Shown: positions 21,601 to 32,077, numbered from the stretch's first letter. The stretch: DNA of 64,000 nt from Durusdinium trenchii (GCA_963970005.1 CAXAMN010003558.1:896519-960518), one strand, 5' to 3'. The notes: generated by a model not told the origin, from the letters alone. Translations and numbers: made by a program.

Positions 21601-23598
21601 CGTGACGATAAGGATCTTCCAGGCCTGTGAATGATAAGGATCTTGAGTAGAACTGCTGCGCCAATTGGAATATGAATAATTGCACTGACTTGGCATGGTA
21701 GCAAAAAGAAAACAGACTTGTGCAGCCAGGCAGGCATCCGTACAGTTCTTTCACTGAAGGGTCACATCTGTGCTAGCGGGAGGTGACCAGAACATCGGCT
21801 TGGGACCCTTCGGTGGTCCCTCACTCTGGTCGCAAGAGGGTCTCGCCATATCCTTCGAACACTGGTGTTGCCCATCAAACCGGAGACACCGCTGCCTGAC
21901 TAGGGAGTTAAGGCTTCCTGAAGGCACCCAGACTCTCCGCATACGAGTCAGACCTTGTGGAAACATGTCATACTAGCTCACTAGGAGGTCAGTTCAGTGA
22001 AAAAGAAAATGTACATCTTACCAGTTCCAGCTCCAAGAACCTCAGCCTGCCACAGTGATCTGATGTGCCCAGCTAGCTTCACGCTAGCTAGCCTAGTCAC
22101 CTCCTGCCTCGGAAAACGGCCAAAAAACGCGTGTCTTTCAGTCAACTCACCGAACCCCACCTTGGATGAATTGAGATTCACGACCACGCCCTGGCAAAAG
22201 ATCCTCACTCCCAGCGGCCGAACTGGCGCGGCGTCGCTTCGGTCGGAGCGGCACACCACGGAGGGGCGGAGGGGACGAGATGACGTGACCGGTGGACCGG
22301 CCCGACCAACCCGTGAGATACATCGACGCAGTGACATCACTATGACACGGAAACTAGCCACGAAACGCCACGGAAACTGGCCCAGATGGTTTTGCAGCTA
22401 CAACGGCCATCTGCCCGGTTTTAGGTGTGGAAGCGGACTTCTTGACCAGGGTGGTCTTCTATGCCTTGGGAGGGTGACCCTTGGGGTTTGATGGATCAAC
22501 AGGTGACTTAAGCGTCCTCTTGCTCCAAGTAGTAAGAATGCTCCTAGTAGCGATGCCAGGAGCCCCTATAGTAGCTTCTTGTTCCTAGTAGCGATGCCCT
22601 TTGCTCCTAGTAGCTTCTTGCCCAGTTTGATTGATGGAGTTTCATGTTCAACAGGTCATTCTCATCATCAAACTGGTTTGTATGCTTCTTGAAACAGGGC
22701 AATGACCGACAAAGCAATGTTTTCAGCTATCTACTAAACCTAATCTAGCTGCTAAGTGGGGTCCTTTTCAAAATCAGGCGATATCTGCGCATATCTGGTC
22801 CACATGATCATGAGTACGTAGAGCCTATAACTGCACACGATCAGTCCGCTCCCCACATCTCTCTCGGCGCGGTCGTTCGGTCGTTCAGTCGCCACATCTC
22901 CTTCTGTTTCAAGACCTTCACCGCCACATGGCCTTCAATCCCATGAACTTGGCATCCTGAAACGATGCACGCACTGCGCGAAGCGCAAGTGCGCCCGGCT
23001 GCGGGGCTTCCCGCCCTCCCAACATCAGGGACCAGTGAAACCAGTAATACAACCAATGTTCTTGGGTATTTGGGTCAATGATGTTCCTCCCGAAAACGAT
23101 GGGGCCCAGGGGGGCATGGGGCGGAAACGCAGAATAGTATGGCCGGAATAAAGAGAAATGATTCTACTTATTATGACCCGCTGGAACATTAGATGAGATG
23201 AAAGGAGATGAGATGTGGAGATTCATTGACACACCTCAAAGAAGGTCCTGCCCTCAGAACTTGCGAGAGTTGGGTTTTGCCTCTGTGGCATTCATGTTCC
23301 TTGCAGTGAAGCCCTCAACCAGCACCTCAAAACAAGGATCTGCTCTGACATGTAGCTTCTAGATCCACTTCAGAAAAGTGAATCAGTAAACACATTGATG
23401 CCAAACATGGTTCCCAGAACACTGAGCCCAATAATCATTCATGATGCACCCCCACACACAAACCGTGTTTGCTCAGACTTCACCAGAAACCGACTCGACC
23501 GGTCCACCTCCAGTCATGTCCATCTGGTTCTTCTCCCCTCCAAGGCACGAAAGACGAAGCTGAAGCTTCCGGCGCCCAACCTGGCCCCCACACCGAGG
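15555..23598 (-). CDS. Protein kinase, tyrosine-kinase-like type (gene span over known exons)
   Basis: A serine/threonine-type kinase domain is spread over at least ten minus exons. In order it shows a glycine loop (GAGSFSFVF), VAVK lysine, LRHPNLVNVL, hinge VVLELCTGGNL, DVIHKEDSPW, ALDYIHQQ, HRDIKS, a DMG in place of DFG, GTLRYMAPEVL, ADMFSFSILLHEL and DDNRP. The HRDIKS and GTxRYMAPE motifs fit the TKL (Raf/MLK-like) group. All expected catalytic residues are present: VAVK Lys, catalytic-loop Asp and the DxG Asp. The segments after HRDIKS, around the C-helix and between the F and H helices are not placed, so exons are missing from this list. Substrate and pathway are unknown. The first exon of the gene and its promoter are not identified; exons near 24.2-24.4 kb could be its N-terminus. 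Confidence 0.85.
15748..15821 (-). CDS. Kinase exon: F helix
   Basis: Acceptor CCATGCTCAG is followed by EYNVTADMFSFSILLHELM then SGQG. The Asp of ADMFSF is the conserved subdomain IX Asp. A GC donor (CCT/GCCGAT) would end it in phase 0; this boundary is tentative. Confidence 0.75.
16284..16381 (-). CDS. Kinase exon: activation segment and APE
   Basis: Acceptor CGACTGCTCAG; reads SGSSPDLESESFRSDRQ then GVGTLRYMAPEVLNS. It has one leading base and, with a GC donor (TCGG/GCTCGG), ends in phase 1. This joins the next exon in frame as NSG-EYNVTADM, exactly where kinases continue. The Ser-rich start of the activation loop is longer than usual. Confidence 0.8.
16886..16941 (-). CDS. Kinase exon: metal-binding DMG
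   Basis: Acceptor TCTTAGCCGCTTTCAG, then VKVGDMGFARPLSDYDAM. The Asp of DMG stands for the Mg-binding Asp of DFG, with Phe replaced by Met. A GC donor (AC/GCAGGC) gives the phase 2 that the following exon needs; other donors are possible. Confidence 0.75.
17397..17696. repeat. Cluster of CTTTCGC motifs
   Basis: CCTTTCGC or CTTTCGC occurs six times: near 17432, 17457, 17512, 17530, 17627 and 17680. Some copies form small hairpins (CCTTTCGCAAAAGG, CCTTTCGCGAGAAAGG). It lies in an intron or intergenic part of the kinase region. Function unknown. Confidence 0.6.
18110..18195 (-). CDS. Possible exon near the kinase gap
   Basis: The minus frame CIVRPCTVCEAGLMVTIF then GEEVISSKV is open and lies in the interval where the segment between HRDIKS and DMG should be. 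The expected Asn after HRDIKS is not evident, so this may be unrelated. Confidence 0.2.
19072..19100 (-). CDS. Kinase micro-exon: catalytic loop HRDIKS
   Basis: A 29-base exon encoding GVLHRDIKS, acceptor AAAGCGCCAG, donor GTGTGC. Its phase-0 start matches the phase-0 end of the exon at 19822-19885, giving YIHQQ-GVLHRDIKS, the normal kinase order. The Asp is the catalytic base; Lys at +2 fits a serine/threonine kinase. Confidence 0.8.
19822..19885 (-). CDS. Kinase exon: E helix
   Basis: Reads GGRLVDPRYDILLALDYIHQ and ends at a GTGCAG donor in phase 0. With acceptor CATAAGTTGAG it has one leading base, which matches a GC-donor end of the preceding exon. ALDYIHQQ is the usual end of the E helix before the catalytic loop. 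Confidence 0.75.
20041..20096 (-). CDS. Kinase exon: D helix
   Basis: Acceptor GATGGCTTTTCAG, then DVIHKEDSPWESVPSVYRL. It starts in phase 0, which continues TGGNLQ of the previous exon as GGNLQ-DVIHK, the usual start of helix D. A GC donor (CT/GCGCGG) keeps the frame into the next exon; the GT a few bases on would not. Confidence 0.75.
21033..21075 (-). CDS. Kinase micro-exon: hinge
   Basis: A 43-base exon, acceptor TGCTTCCGCCGAG,  reading HYVVLELCTGGNLQ and ending at donor GTCGAG in phase 0. VVLELCTGGNL is strand 5 plus the hinge. Confidence 0.8.
21520..21574 (-). CDS. Kinase exon: strand 4
   Basis: Acceptor CCAGCTGCCCAG, then LRHPNLVNVLAIVQDEQ. A GC donor (CAACT/GCCC) gives phase 2 and joins the hinge exon as DEQL-HYVVLEL. 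HPNLV is the typical C-helix/strand-4 junction. Confidence 0.8.
22515..22622. repeat. CTACTAG dispersed repeat
   Basis: Monomers GCTCCTAGTAGCGATGCC, AGGAGCCCCTATAGTAGC and TTCTTGTTCCTAGTAGCG, in an intron-sized interval of the kinase gene. Confidence 0.8.
22857..22956 (-). CDS. Kinase exon: VAVK lysine
   Basis: Acceptor CATCGTTTCAG, then CQVHGIEGHVAVKVLKQKE and MWRLNDRTTAPRE. The VAVK Lys is the ATP-orienting residue. The donor may be GTGGGG; phase does not fit the next exon placed here, so a C-helix exon is probably missing between them. Confidence 0.8.
23549..23598 (-). CDS. Kinase exon: glycine loop
   Basis: Reads LGVGARLGAGSFSFVF and ends at a GT donor (TTTC/GTGCCT) in phase 1. The join restores Arg and gives VFR-CQVHGIEGHVAVK, with normal spacing from glycine loop to Lys. 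The acceptor (GCAACAG) is the best of several. Confidence 0.75.
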
Positions 23599-23987
23599 CT
23601 GTTGCGTTGAGCACCCGAAAGAGACCGGTGGCCATCGTTCACCGTCGCTGGGTGACCATCGTTCGAGCAAAGAAACCCTGGCTTCGAACGGTGGTCTAAA
23701 GTAAAGGCCTCCATGAAGGGCCGCGGTGAAAAATAGGGTTCCACTAAAGAGAAAATCAAGCTCGAACGCACCAACCTTTGCTCAAAGGCAACAAAATCTC
23801 AAGCGCAGTCTGTGCTCGGTGCCTGTACCAATATGTAAGTATAGAAATGAAAGTTATGGTTGTACGATGTTGTATGCACTTTGGAGATCCTTTGAGCAAT
23901 CTGTGAAATAAAACCTATCACCACCAGTCGCTGCCAGAACTCATGCCCTTCCCGTCATCGGTCGTCCGATGATCCCTCTGCCTGTAC

Positions 23988-24062
23988 TGTAGCTTCTTGT
24001 TCCTAGTAGTATGGCCAGGAGCTACTAATAGCGTCCTTGCTCCTAGTAGCGATGCGCTTTGT
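23988..24062. repeat. CTACTAG dispersed repeat
   Basis: GTAGCTTCTTGTTCCTAGTA, TGGCCAGGAGCTACTAATAG and CGTCCTTGCTCCTAGTAGCG follow one another. Confidence 0.8.
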
Positions 24063-24199
24063 AGCTTGTGCCAAAAAAGATCAAAAAAGCGCCAACTGGG
24101 TCCTCCCAACAGTTCGTGGACCTGCCTCAGGACCAGAGTTCCGCTGAGCGGGTTCAGAAGCGATCTAACGGAAGGGTTTGCGTGGGCACCCGCACCCTG

Positions 24200-24420
24200 A
24201 TGCCTTGCTGAAACCCTCTGGGTCTGTGTTCGGGACCGAGCCAGCTGGCTGAGACGCTGGCTGAGACGCGTCTCAAAACCGTCTCCCTGTGATGCTCTGC
24301 TCCCTGTCTCCCCATGAGAAATGACTGCTGCCCCCAGGCCCGGTGGGCCCGGAGGTTGAACGAGAAATCAAGCCAGTGGAGTGCTTCGGAAACCCCGTGC
24401 CATGTTCTTTCCCTGCGGAC
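24200..24420 (-). CDS. Possible exon upstream of the kinase domain
   Basis: The minus frame reads HWLDFSFNLRAHRAWGQQSF, LMGRQGAEHHRETVLRRV, SASVSASWLGPEHRPRGFQQ. It is on the kinase strand, about 600 bases upstream of the glycine-loop exon, and may be its N-terminal region. Splice sites are not fixed. Confidence 0.35.
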
Positions 24421-24834
24421 ACCGTGAAACCTCATGTGTGGACACTTCTGAGGATTCTTTGAAGAGGATCCAGGGTCACCAGCACTGGCATGGTGGAAAG
24501 GAGTCCAAAAAGAGGCCTGGCACAATGAAACTGAAATGGGAAGAAAGCTGGAAGGAAAAAGGAAAGCCGAGCTGGTTTCCAGTTCCCACGAACAGAAGTC
24601 CGGAGGTACCACCACATGCCATGCGTTCCCCGATGCCGCAATTCAGTCGTGGGATGTCGGAGAAGGTGTGTTTTGGGGCCTCACTGGACCGGCCGAAGCC
24701 GGCCGAAGCCGGAAGCATCGTGTTCAACGACAACTATGCCGCAATGCCTGTGTTGGTAGCTTTGGCCAAGTGTTCCAAGCATAAACCACAGAAAGCAACA
24801 TGGATTTAAACCAACTTGGCGATTTCGCTCCATC

Positions 24835-24960
24835 TTCGCCATGACCACGGACGTGGCGAATTCGGAGACGTGTCCGAGTCGAGCCCCCGGACGGCTCATC
24901 GCCATCCAGTGCCAAGGGACTCAATGCCCTCACAGGCCGCCAGTTGATCTGGAATGGTCT
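24835..24960 (-). CDS. Possible exon, unknown protein
   Basis: The minus frame GARLGHVSEFATSVVMAKME has strongly GC third positions. Flanking splice sites are ambiguous. Confidence 0.3.
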
Positions 24961-25127
24961 CATCCCCTTCCATGGCAAGGACGGCTTCGGATGGCGACCT
25001 GTTTCGGGCGATGACATGGGGACCCTTCGCTGACCTCTGGGGACCCGGCTTGTGGGGGTCAGCTTCGTTCCTCGTTCTTTGGAGGGGAGTGAAAGTCTGG
25101 TTGGGCTCAATCTGGGTGAGCTTTGTT

Positions 25128-25190
25128 ATCTACTACTGGCGTCCTTGCTACTAGTAGTAAGGCAAGCATCCTTTTTTATATAGTAGCGTC
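25128..25190. repeat. CTACTAG dispersed repeat
   Basis: GCGTCCTTGCTACTAGTAGT and a degenerate TATAGTAGCGTCC follow. Confidence 0.7.
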
Positions 25191-26308
25191 CCGTCCAAAA
25201 TCGCTCCGTTTCATCGCGAACAATGCGGGATCCTTGCTACGAAGGAGTAGCGTCTTTGCAGCCGATGCTGCCTGGCTTCCCCTTGTTGTGGTTGTCTGCT
25301 CTTCTTGAGCCGCGCTGTCGAGGGTCGAAGGGAGTGAGTACCCAGTACGTACCCGAACGCGTGGACGCGCGGGTCGTTTCGGGAGGGACGGGGGGAAGGT
25401 GTGTCTTCCGCATTTGGGTCGTATGCAGTAGGCCCCAATAGATGTGATGTGACATAGAAAGGTAGTGGCAAAGGCGAAACGGTGAAAGACTACAAGATTA
25501 TCAAGAGCTCATATGTCATAGGTTTACATCAAACGCTCAGAACCTGGAACTGAGAGAGCTCTCAACAGGTGAGGAAACGACTGGGTCAGGTGAGGAAACC
25601 GCTTGCATGCAACCGTTTGATAGGCGAATGACACCATGCAAACCAGTCCATTCTTTGATGATGCAAGTCTTTGACGCAACTCCTCAAGTCTGCATCACCA
25701 GGTATAACCCCAAGCCCCTCATGCTTCGCTTCGCATTCCAGACCGCACTCAGAGGCTTTGGATCCTGCCACAGGGCGTCTGTTTTTGGACGGATGAAGGC
25801 TCTTCAGCCATTGGAGCGCAGCAAAAGGAGCTCATGCGACACGGCCAGCAAAGGACTTCCGTTTGGGTTTCGGGGTCCGGATGGGTCGCCCAGATGGTTT
25901 GGTCGGACCAACAAGTCTGGCTAGCTGGCTAGCCACCGGCTAGCAAGGTTTGAGGACCAAAGTTGCCAAGCATGGATTCCTCAAAGTGTTAGAAAAAAAG
26001 GAACTTCCCAGAGTCCCAGAGTTGATGTTGGAGTTTGCAATCATAATTTGTCGTCATGAACGGAGCCTTCGCTGATCGAGCTGACTCCAAGGAAGAGCTG
26101 GCTCCGAAGCCCGTTCCGCACGTGGAGGGAACCACATCCCACGTGCTTTAAGTGTTGGTCAGTTGAAACAACTTCAAAGGGTTGTCTCCAAAGAAGGCCA
26201 CAAGAAAAGATTCTTCAAAGTTCTCTCCAAGCGTGAGGATTCAGATTCGCGCTACGCCAACACCTGTGGTTCTTTGGAGACATCCAGACTTGTGCTACAC
26301 AAACTCAC
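25191..26308. other. No confident gene
   Basis: Both strands have short open frames without paired splice signals. No structured repeat apart from AGCTGGCTAGCCACCGGCTA near 25921. Confidence 0.35.
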
Positions 26309-26365
26309 TCAGCATGTTGCTGAGCTTCAGAAATCATCTGCACGTGGAGCATCCAAAGCCACGTC
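26309..26365 (-). CDS. Small exon, unknown protein
   Basis: A 57-base minus exon between acceptor ATGGATCCCAG and donor GTGAGT reads TWLWMLHVQMISEAQQHA. A plus-strand frame over it (26163-26390) looks protein-like but has no splice support and is taken as a shadow. Confidence 0.45.
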
Positions 26366-27481
26366 CTGGGATCCATTCGAAAACCAATAATCCCATCTTG
26401 GGATGACCTATCTTTGATAGGCTATCTGTCAAACGATGCGACACGATGCGACACGATAGGCTATCTTCTTGCCGAGATGCGACACATCTTCGGGTGGGAA
26501 CCGCTGCTTTCATACGATAGAAAACTGGTCTGATTTGGGGTGTTCATAACTGCGACTCACTATCATTCCACAGTTCCATTGACGCCGGGTTGGCTGGGGT
26601 GTGTAAAGAAATCGTTCCACGACGTGAAACTGACCTCGAGAGATGTGCGACAGAAAGCCTTTCTGCCTCTGCTACATACAGGTCATGTCCAAGCAAAGTT
26701 CTAGTGCTAGAAAGAACCTCACATTGCACATCAACGACGAGCTTCCTCCACAGGGCTTTTCAAAAGAAAGACATATTGCACTCCAACAAATACTTAAATA
26801 CCTAAAACCATCTAAAACCCTGCAAACCCGCTGCAAACCCGCTGCAAACCCTGCCAATCACCAAGTGAATGTCAGCATGGAAAGAATTAAGACCTTCTCA
26901 ACGAATCTCTGGTGGCCACCAACCTGGGGTTTCCGGCCAAGCTTGCAGCCTCGCCCTTGGAGAGGGCCTAGCTGTCGCCGTTAGGGTCGGATGTTTCGGT
27001 GAAAACATGCTTACAAAGAGGTGGATCGCTTCACCAAAAAACACACCAAAATAACGGAAAAAATCTGCTCAAAGGTCTCACATGAGGTCTCCAGTCTAAA
27101 CAAACCTGGTACCACTCGGTGAAACCTGTCTGGTGACAACCGGATGCGTTTACCATGGGGCATGATTGGGGATGATGGAGCCGTTTCTTCAAGATGCTTT
27201 TTTCAGAGCAAGTCAAAGCACGGAGATTCTTGTAACTTCTACTAGTAGGCTTTGAGTATTGAGTCACCTGAAGATGACAGCCTATCAGAGGTTCATATGA
27301 GGAAGATGCGAGGGCAGGCCTATATAAAGCTATGAAGCTTACGTCGGTCACCTCCAAACGTATCCAGCCCCGGTCCATCCCGGTCGTGTCGATCCCGTGA
27401 AGTCGAATCGGCCTTCAATCGGCCGTGGTGAACACTCGCACCAAATATCAAGACCACCACCGCTCGCTCTTTCGTGTTCAC

Positions 27482-27584
27482 CACTCTTTCGTTCTTCTCC
27501 ACTCAAACCCAGCGTGTTCCACTCGGCCTCAAGGTACTCGGCGAAGCTCGGATTGATGCGCTCTTTCACCCATTGCAGAGTTGT
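27482..27584 (-). CDS. Exon, unknown protein
   Basis: Acceptor AAAGGTCACAG, then TTLQWVKERINPSFAEYLEA, EWNTLGLSGEERKS, donor GTGAAC. Strong GC third positions. Another coding-like stretch (GIDTTGMDRGWIRLEVTD) follows up to a GTAAGC donor near 27345 and is probably the next exon. Confidence 0.55.
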
Positions 27585-28343
27585 CTGTGACCTTTGAGGA
27601 CCGACATCGAAGGACCGGGCAGGAGCAACCCGGTGGACCGCGAGTTCAACTGGCAGGACCGGGCAGGACGACTGTTGCGCCATGTCTTGCTTTCGAAAAA
27701 AAAATTGACTTGCCCCAGCGAACTGATTGAGACATGGGTTGTCATAGGTCTTCATGCTTGAGATATATCAGTGCTCCCCTGCCAAGCATGCCAAGATTTC
27801 GGAAATCAGCCCTAATCAACTCGAAACAATGGCAAACCCTCCTGTTCTCTAGTCTCTTGTAGATTCAGTGTTCCTATATAAACTTAAGATGCTTAATTCT
27901 TGGTGTCAAAACCAAATCGATACTTTGGTAGTGTGCCTTCCTAGGCGCAGGGACACCATGTTGGTTTCAGCTCAAAGGTTGCATGGTCCGACGAGTGTCA
28001 GGCTGTGTTTCATCCGAAAAGGACTGCTCTCACCTTTTCCGCTTGGCAATCCCGGCCCCTGCTGGTCAGAGGGCAACAGAACGTCTGCACGATGCTCGAT
28101 GAGCAGCTTGCATTTCCTGACTCGCAGAGTCTGCGATCTCTTCCTTTCTATGATTTTCTATGGGTCACAACCAGGATATATATGAGTGACATGTTTTTTT
28201 GAAAATTCGTCCATTCTATCTACTCCAGGATATATATACTTGGTTGATCTACCTGGAAGGTCGTTCGCTACATGGTGGACCAGGGCGAACAAGGTCTTGA
28301 CCGATCCCGATTTATTTCTGGGGTGCGCCCCAGTTCGTCTCAC

Positions 28344-28411
28344 AGGGTGCTTCAACTCCAATCCAAACAGGGTGCTTCTCTCAGGTCGATCCCCACATTC
28401 CAAAAGCTGCC
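28344..28411 (-). CDS. Small exon, unknown protein
   Basis: A 68-base minus exon, acceptor GATCTGCAACAG, donor GTGAGA. Reads QLLECGDRPERSTLFGLELK then HP, phase 0 at the end. Confidence 0.5.
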
Positions 28412-28840
28412 CTGTTGCAGATCGGTGTGGGCATGGGGGCCCGTGTCAAACGGAAGACAGGACTCCGGCTGTCAGGGCTGTCAGGGAGTCTTCTGTGTCT
28501 GAAACCCCCTCGAAAACCGAACCGAACCGAAACCCCACCCGTTTCAGCATCCTTGGGCCTGACGGGTTGGACACCTATCAAACCCCCACCGACGGCAGGG
28601 GGAATGAATCGACCGGCTGGCAGCTGGAATGAGTCGAGGAACTTCCTCCTTTCGAGGCCCTTTTTCTAATGTGACCCAAGTTAGCAAAGCACAGATCCTG
28701 GAAAAAGGAGTTAACCAGGAGGGTCGACCAACTCCACACTTTCAGAGCTTTCAGTCCGCCCGGTCATCTGTCGTCCTGTCAGCTCCCCGCATGTTGAGGG
28801 CACACACCATGATGGCGGTCTGCCCTTAGGTGGTTTTCAC

Positions 28841-28980
28841 ACATGGACCGGAAGATCCATTGCAAAGCCAGCCATCTGGTGGGCCATGTGTCTGAGAAGG
28901 TTTGTCTGAGAAACGGGTCAGCTTGCTGACAGTCTGTCCCAAAATGCCACAGAGAGACATTCTAGCACCTTTCACAAACG
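28841..28980 (-). CDS. Exon, unknown protein
   Basis: A 140-base minus exon, acceptor GTTCAATAGCAG, donor GTGAAA. Reads FVKGARMSLCGILGQTVSKL, TRFSDKPSQTHGPPDGW, LCNGSSGPC. No family recognised. Confidence 0.5.
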
Positions 28981-29649
28981 CTGCTATTGAACCAAAATGA
29001 CTGCAGTGATTATGTAAGGTCCCGACCAGTGACATCTCGGGCATTCACCTGGTGGCTATGTCACCAGGCAGCTGAGGAGGGGCAATGGCAGCATGAAAGA
29101 CAACTCAAACCAGCAGCTTCTCCCCGGCGCGGAAAAAAGAACGCAGGTTTGACTCGACCCAGAAGTGTTTGGAGCTCAGAGAAGTCTTGGGGTTCAAGAC
29201 CATGTGGTCTTGAAATTGCAAACCTTGAAGTTCTGGGACATCTCTGCCAATCCCCGAATAAAAAGATAAAACTTACAGTAGCACTCCTAGAATATAATGT
29301 CCCACCAAAAGCAGTGCCCGAGCTGAGGAGAACTGACCATCTTCAAACTCGAGGATTTTCACTTCCCCACTACTCGTCACACATCGCCACTTCTAAGAAA
29401 ACTGGCCAGAGGAGGAGAGCTCCCAACAGTCAACCGTCAAAACCTCCGACGGTGCCAACGATCCTTCCCAGGCGTTCAACAAAACATCTGTCTTCTTCAG
29501 CCACCAACTCCCATTCGCACATCCACTCCAAGCACAATCCAACAGAGGCCCCCACTAAAAACACTCCTTCCCTCCGTCTGATCCTGATGTCCTTCCTTTC
29601 CGTCACGTCCTCCCACCTCCTCCCACCCTCCAGTGAGAGAACACCCGAC

Positions 29650-29751
29650 CTCCGCGCCCGTCTCCAAGCTGTCCCGGAGCTCCTGGAGGCTGTTCGGCCG
29701 TTCCGAGGCGCAGGCCTCGGCGATGCGTTGGATGTTGGGAGTCTTCGATAT
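29650..29751 (-). CDS. Exon, unknown protein
   Basis: Exactly 34 codons, phase 0 at both ends, between acceptor CACGTCCCTAG and donor GTCGGG. Reads ISKTPNIQRIAEACASERP then NSLQELRDSLETGAE, with very GC-rich third positions, so coding status is likely. Probably helical. A 258-codon plus frame over this DNA is its shadow. Confidence 0.65.
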
Positions 29752-30305
29752 CTAGGGACGTGATGTGAGAGGATGAAGGTGATGGATGATGGCTGATGGT
29801 GCAGATTGATGATTGGTGGTGGTGAACTTACACACACTTCGAACTTGGATTTTCAGTTAATGCAATCTCCCGAGGGTAAGAAAGGCTCAAACGGTAAGGT
29901 GAAAAGTCAGCGCAGTTGTAGATGTTTTAACAAAAAGTTTTCCTGCGTGACTGCGGCAAATCGGCGGCTAGTCTGCTGAACGATCGGTCGGCGCGGCCCA
30001 GCTGCGAAGCTGCACTGCAAGGAAATCCGCGGGTTTGGGGGAGAAAACATGAAACACCATGGAAGCAAACCAATCAAATTAGACAGCGTGGTCAACAGTT
30101 TTTTAGCAGGTACACGGTCAGACGTCTCTGACCGCATCCCATGACATCACTAGCTTCGTTGGCCAGCGTCGTGATGTCATGCGCTGGCCCCCTGCTTGTG
30201 GAAGGATGGTGGTGGAAAACCCTTTGTCCAGGGTGGGACACACACACACACACACTGTAGGTGCAAGAACTTCGGAGCTTCAGCACGCAGCATGCGTGAC
30301 GCTGC

Positions 30306-30640
30306 GTGCCAGGACGTAGTTTCGCAAAGCCGGTTTCAGGGGCCTTAATCTCTATCCACAACCATCTGGATACAATTTCAGGTCTGCACAAGCCACCAGG
30401 GTTCCCAAATACGAATTCTACCTGTTTCGCAAGTGCCTTTTCACTGGTCTTAGCAGGTGGTTTTGGAACAGCTGATGCTGCTAATGCTGAAGGTGCTACT
30501 AAAGGTCCACCACGTGCTTTCTGCAGCTCCTGTCCCGATGATGTCAATGAATGTTGTTCGTGTGCTCCCCATGTCCGCGGTGGTAGACCTGGGGGTGCGT
30601 GCGGGCCCACCACGTCCCAGCCGCTACTGATGATGCTGCT
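30306..30640. other. Coding-like stretch, strand uncertain, A/T third positions
   Basis: Both strands stay open. Plus: LVLAGGFGTADAANAEGATK then FCSSCPDDVNECCSCAP. Minus: KTSEKALAKQVEFVFGNPGG then CRPEIVSRWLWIEIKAP. Third positions favour T/A, unlike the GC-rich third positions of neighbouring exons. It could be a transferred or transposon-derived fragment. Confidence 0.3.
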
Positions 30641-30720
30641 GCTGCTACTGCTGCTGCTGCTGGTGATGATGGTGAAGGCGATGATGATGATGATTATCAT
30701 TGTTGCTGTTATATGCTGTT
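30628..30720. repeat. GCT/GAT trinucleotide repeats
   Basis: Interrupted runs of CTGCTGCTGCTACTGCTG, then GATGATGATGATGATTATC. Confidence 0.85.
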
Positions 30721-30759
30721 GTTATGAAATTATGATCATTATGATGGGATATGATGGGT

Positions 30760-31025
30760 GTATTTTCACGGGACCAAAAAGCTTTCAGATGAATATTTTT
30801 GTAAACTGAGGAAATCGGTTGTGCTGCAGTGCAGGGGGTCCAAATGTATTGGACAGCACCCAAAAATGCCTTCATTGGATAAATATATGGACTGGGGAAG
30901 TCAGTGTTGCCGCAAGGTTTCCAACTGCATTTTACCGCCCAAAAATGCATCCAAAAGGATGTGGGCTGGGGAAATCGGCTGGGCTGCAGGGGTTCCAAAA
31001 TTGGTTTTACAACCCCCCCAAACAT
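30760..31025. repeat. Diverged tandem repeat of about 80 bp, three copies
   Basis: Repeating phrases are CAAAAATGC, TGGGGAAATCGG, GCTGCAGGGGTTCCAAA. Successive copies are only moderately similar. Confidence 0.6.
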
Positions 31026-31295
31026 ACATCTAGGTTGGTCCCAACGAAAAGGTCAGCAGCTGCAGCATCGACTAACTGACCTTTGAAAAGCCATTTCTCA
31101 TCCCTGCCATTCCATGCCCTCCACACAGACGCATGGAAAATGCATTGGCATGTGTGCCAGCACTCGTGTGACGAGTGCGAACATGCGTGTGACGCAACAG
31201 CTCAGTTCAAGAAGGGTGGATAGAGTATCCTTGTCAGCCGGTGTACAGGAGGCAATTGCTGGTCTAGAGAAAAGGCACCAGTACTCGTAGCATCC

Positions 31296-31432
31296 AGTAA
31301 CAAGCTTGGCGAATGAGGAGCAAGGGCATCGCTACGAACGGAGCGATCGGACGCTACGAACGGGCCTCCATGGCTCAAAGACCTGGGTGAATGCCCTTTG
31401 TTACGTTCGTAGCGTCCTCTTGTTCCTATAGT
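31296..31432. repeat. CTACTAG dispersed repeat, degenerate
   Basis: Contains AGCAAGGGCATCGCTACGAA and ACGTTCGTAGCGTCCTCTTG in opposite orientation around a 60-base centre, again a fold-back layout. Confidence 0.6.
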
Positions 31433-31889
31433 CGTCGGTCGCCCTGTGGCGGTTCACCGAGATGTGGTATTTGTCGTAGCGAACCAGCGAACCGTGCCCG
31501 AGAGGCGCACTTGGGGGGTGGCGCAAGATGCTGCGCGCGAATTCAGACGCCGAAAAAAAACGTTCAGACGCGCCCATTCAGACACGCCCGTTCTTGGACT
31601 GTCTCTTCTCGCAAGTTGTTCGGATGGCTTCAAGCATTACAACCACTGCGTGGAACTATTGCCAACGGGTCGCCCACGACTCCAACAAATGCCACGTCCA
31701 CCCTGTTCGCCGCACGTCTTCTTGGGAGGGACACCTTTGTCTTTCAGGTGGTGATAGGGGCTGCGTCCTTCGGATCCAGACGCACGCGATGGGCACTGAG
31801 GTCACGGACTCTCAAGAGCTTTCGATTCCTCAGAGCGAAAGCTGGGCGGGCTGAGAAACCAAGAATCGCAATGGGCGGACCAAAACGAC

Positions 31890-32042
31890 ATGTTTTTCTC
31901 ATGGCAGAATCCAGTATGCCGTCCGTAACATGGTACAAACCATCGCGATATCCTGGTTGTAGGCCTGGGGCAACCTTCATGACATAGATTGGATGCTGTT
32001 GAATGGATCCTTCGGTGACCAGCATTTGCGCGAAAACCTCAA
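31890..32042 (-). CDS. Exon, unknown protein
   Basis: Acceptor GCAATACCTCAG, then EVFAQMLVTEGSIQQHPIY, VMKVAPGLQPGYRDGLYHV, TDGILDSAMRKT. The low boundary (GTCGTT donor) is tentative. A second good acceptor (TTGGTTTCTCAG) follows near 31852 and may open another exon. No family recognised. Confidence 0.5.
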
Positions 32043-32077
32043 CTGAGGTATTGCAGCTCTGTGCTGGCGACGTTTTC

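Noticed and set aside
24747..24784. Glycine-loop-like peptide GSFGQVFQA on the plus strand
   Set aside because: No other kinase motif follows on the plus strand and no donor ends it; it is probably chance. The real kinase is on the minus strand.
26163..26390. Plus frame of 75 codons with good composition
   Set aside because: The minus exon at 26309-26365 has both splice signals; the plus frame has none.
28987..29763. 258-codon plus-strand open frame
   Set aside because: It lies over a minus exon with clean splice sites (29650-29751), has no domain and runs through non-coding sequence.
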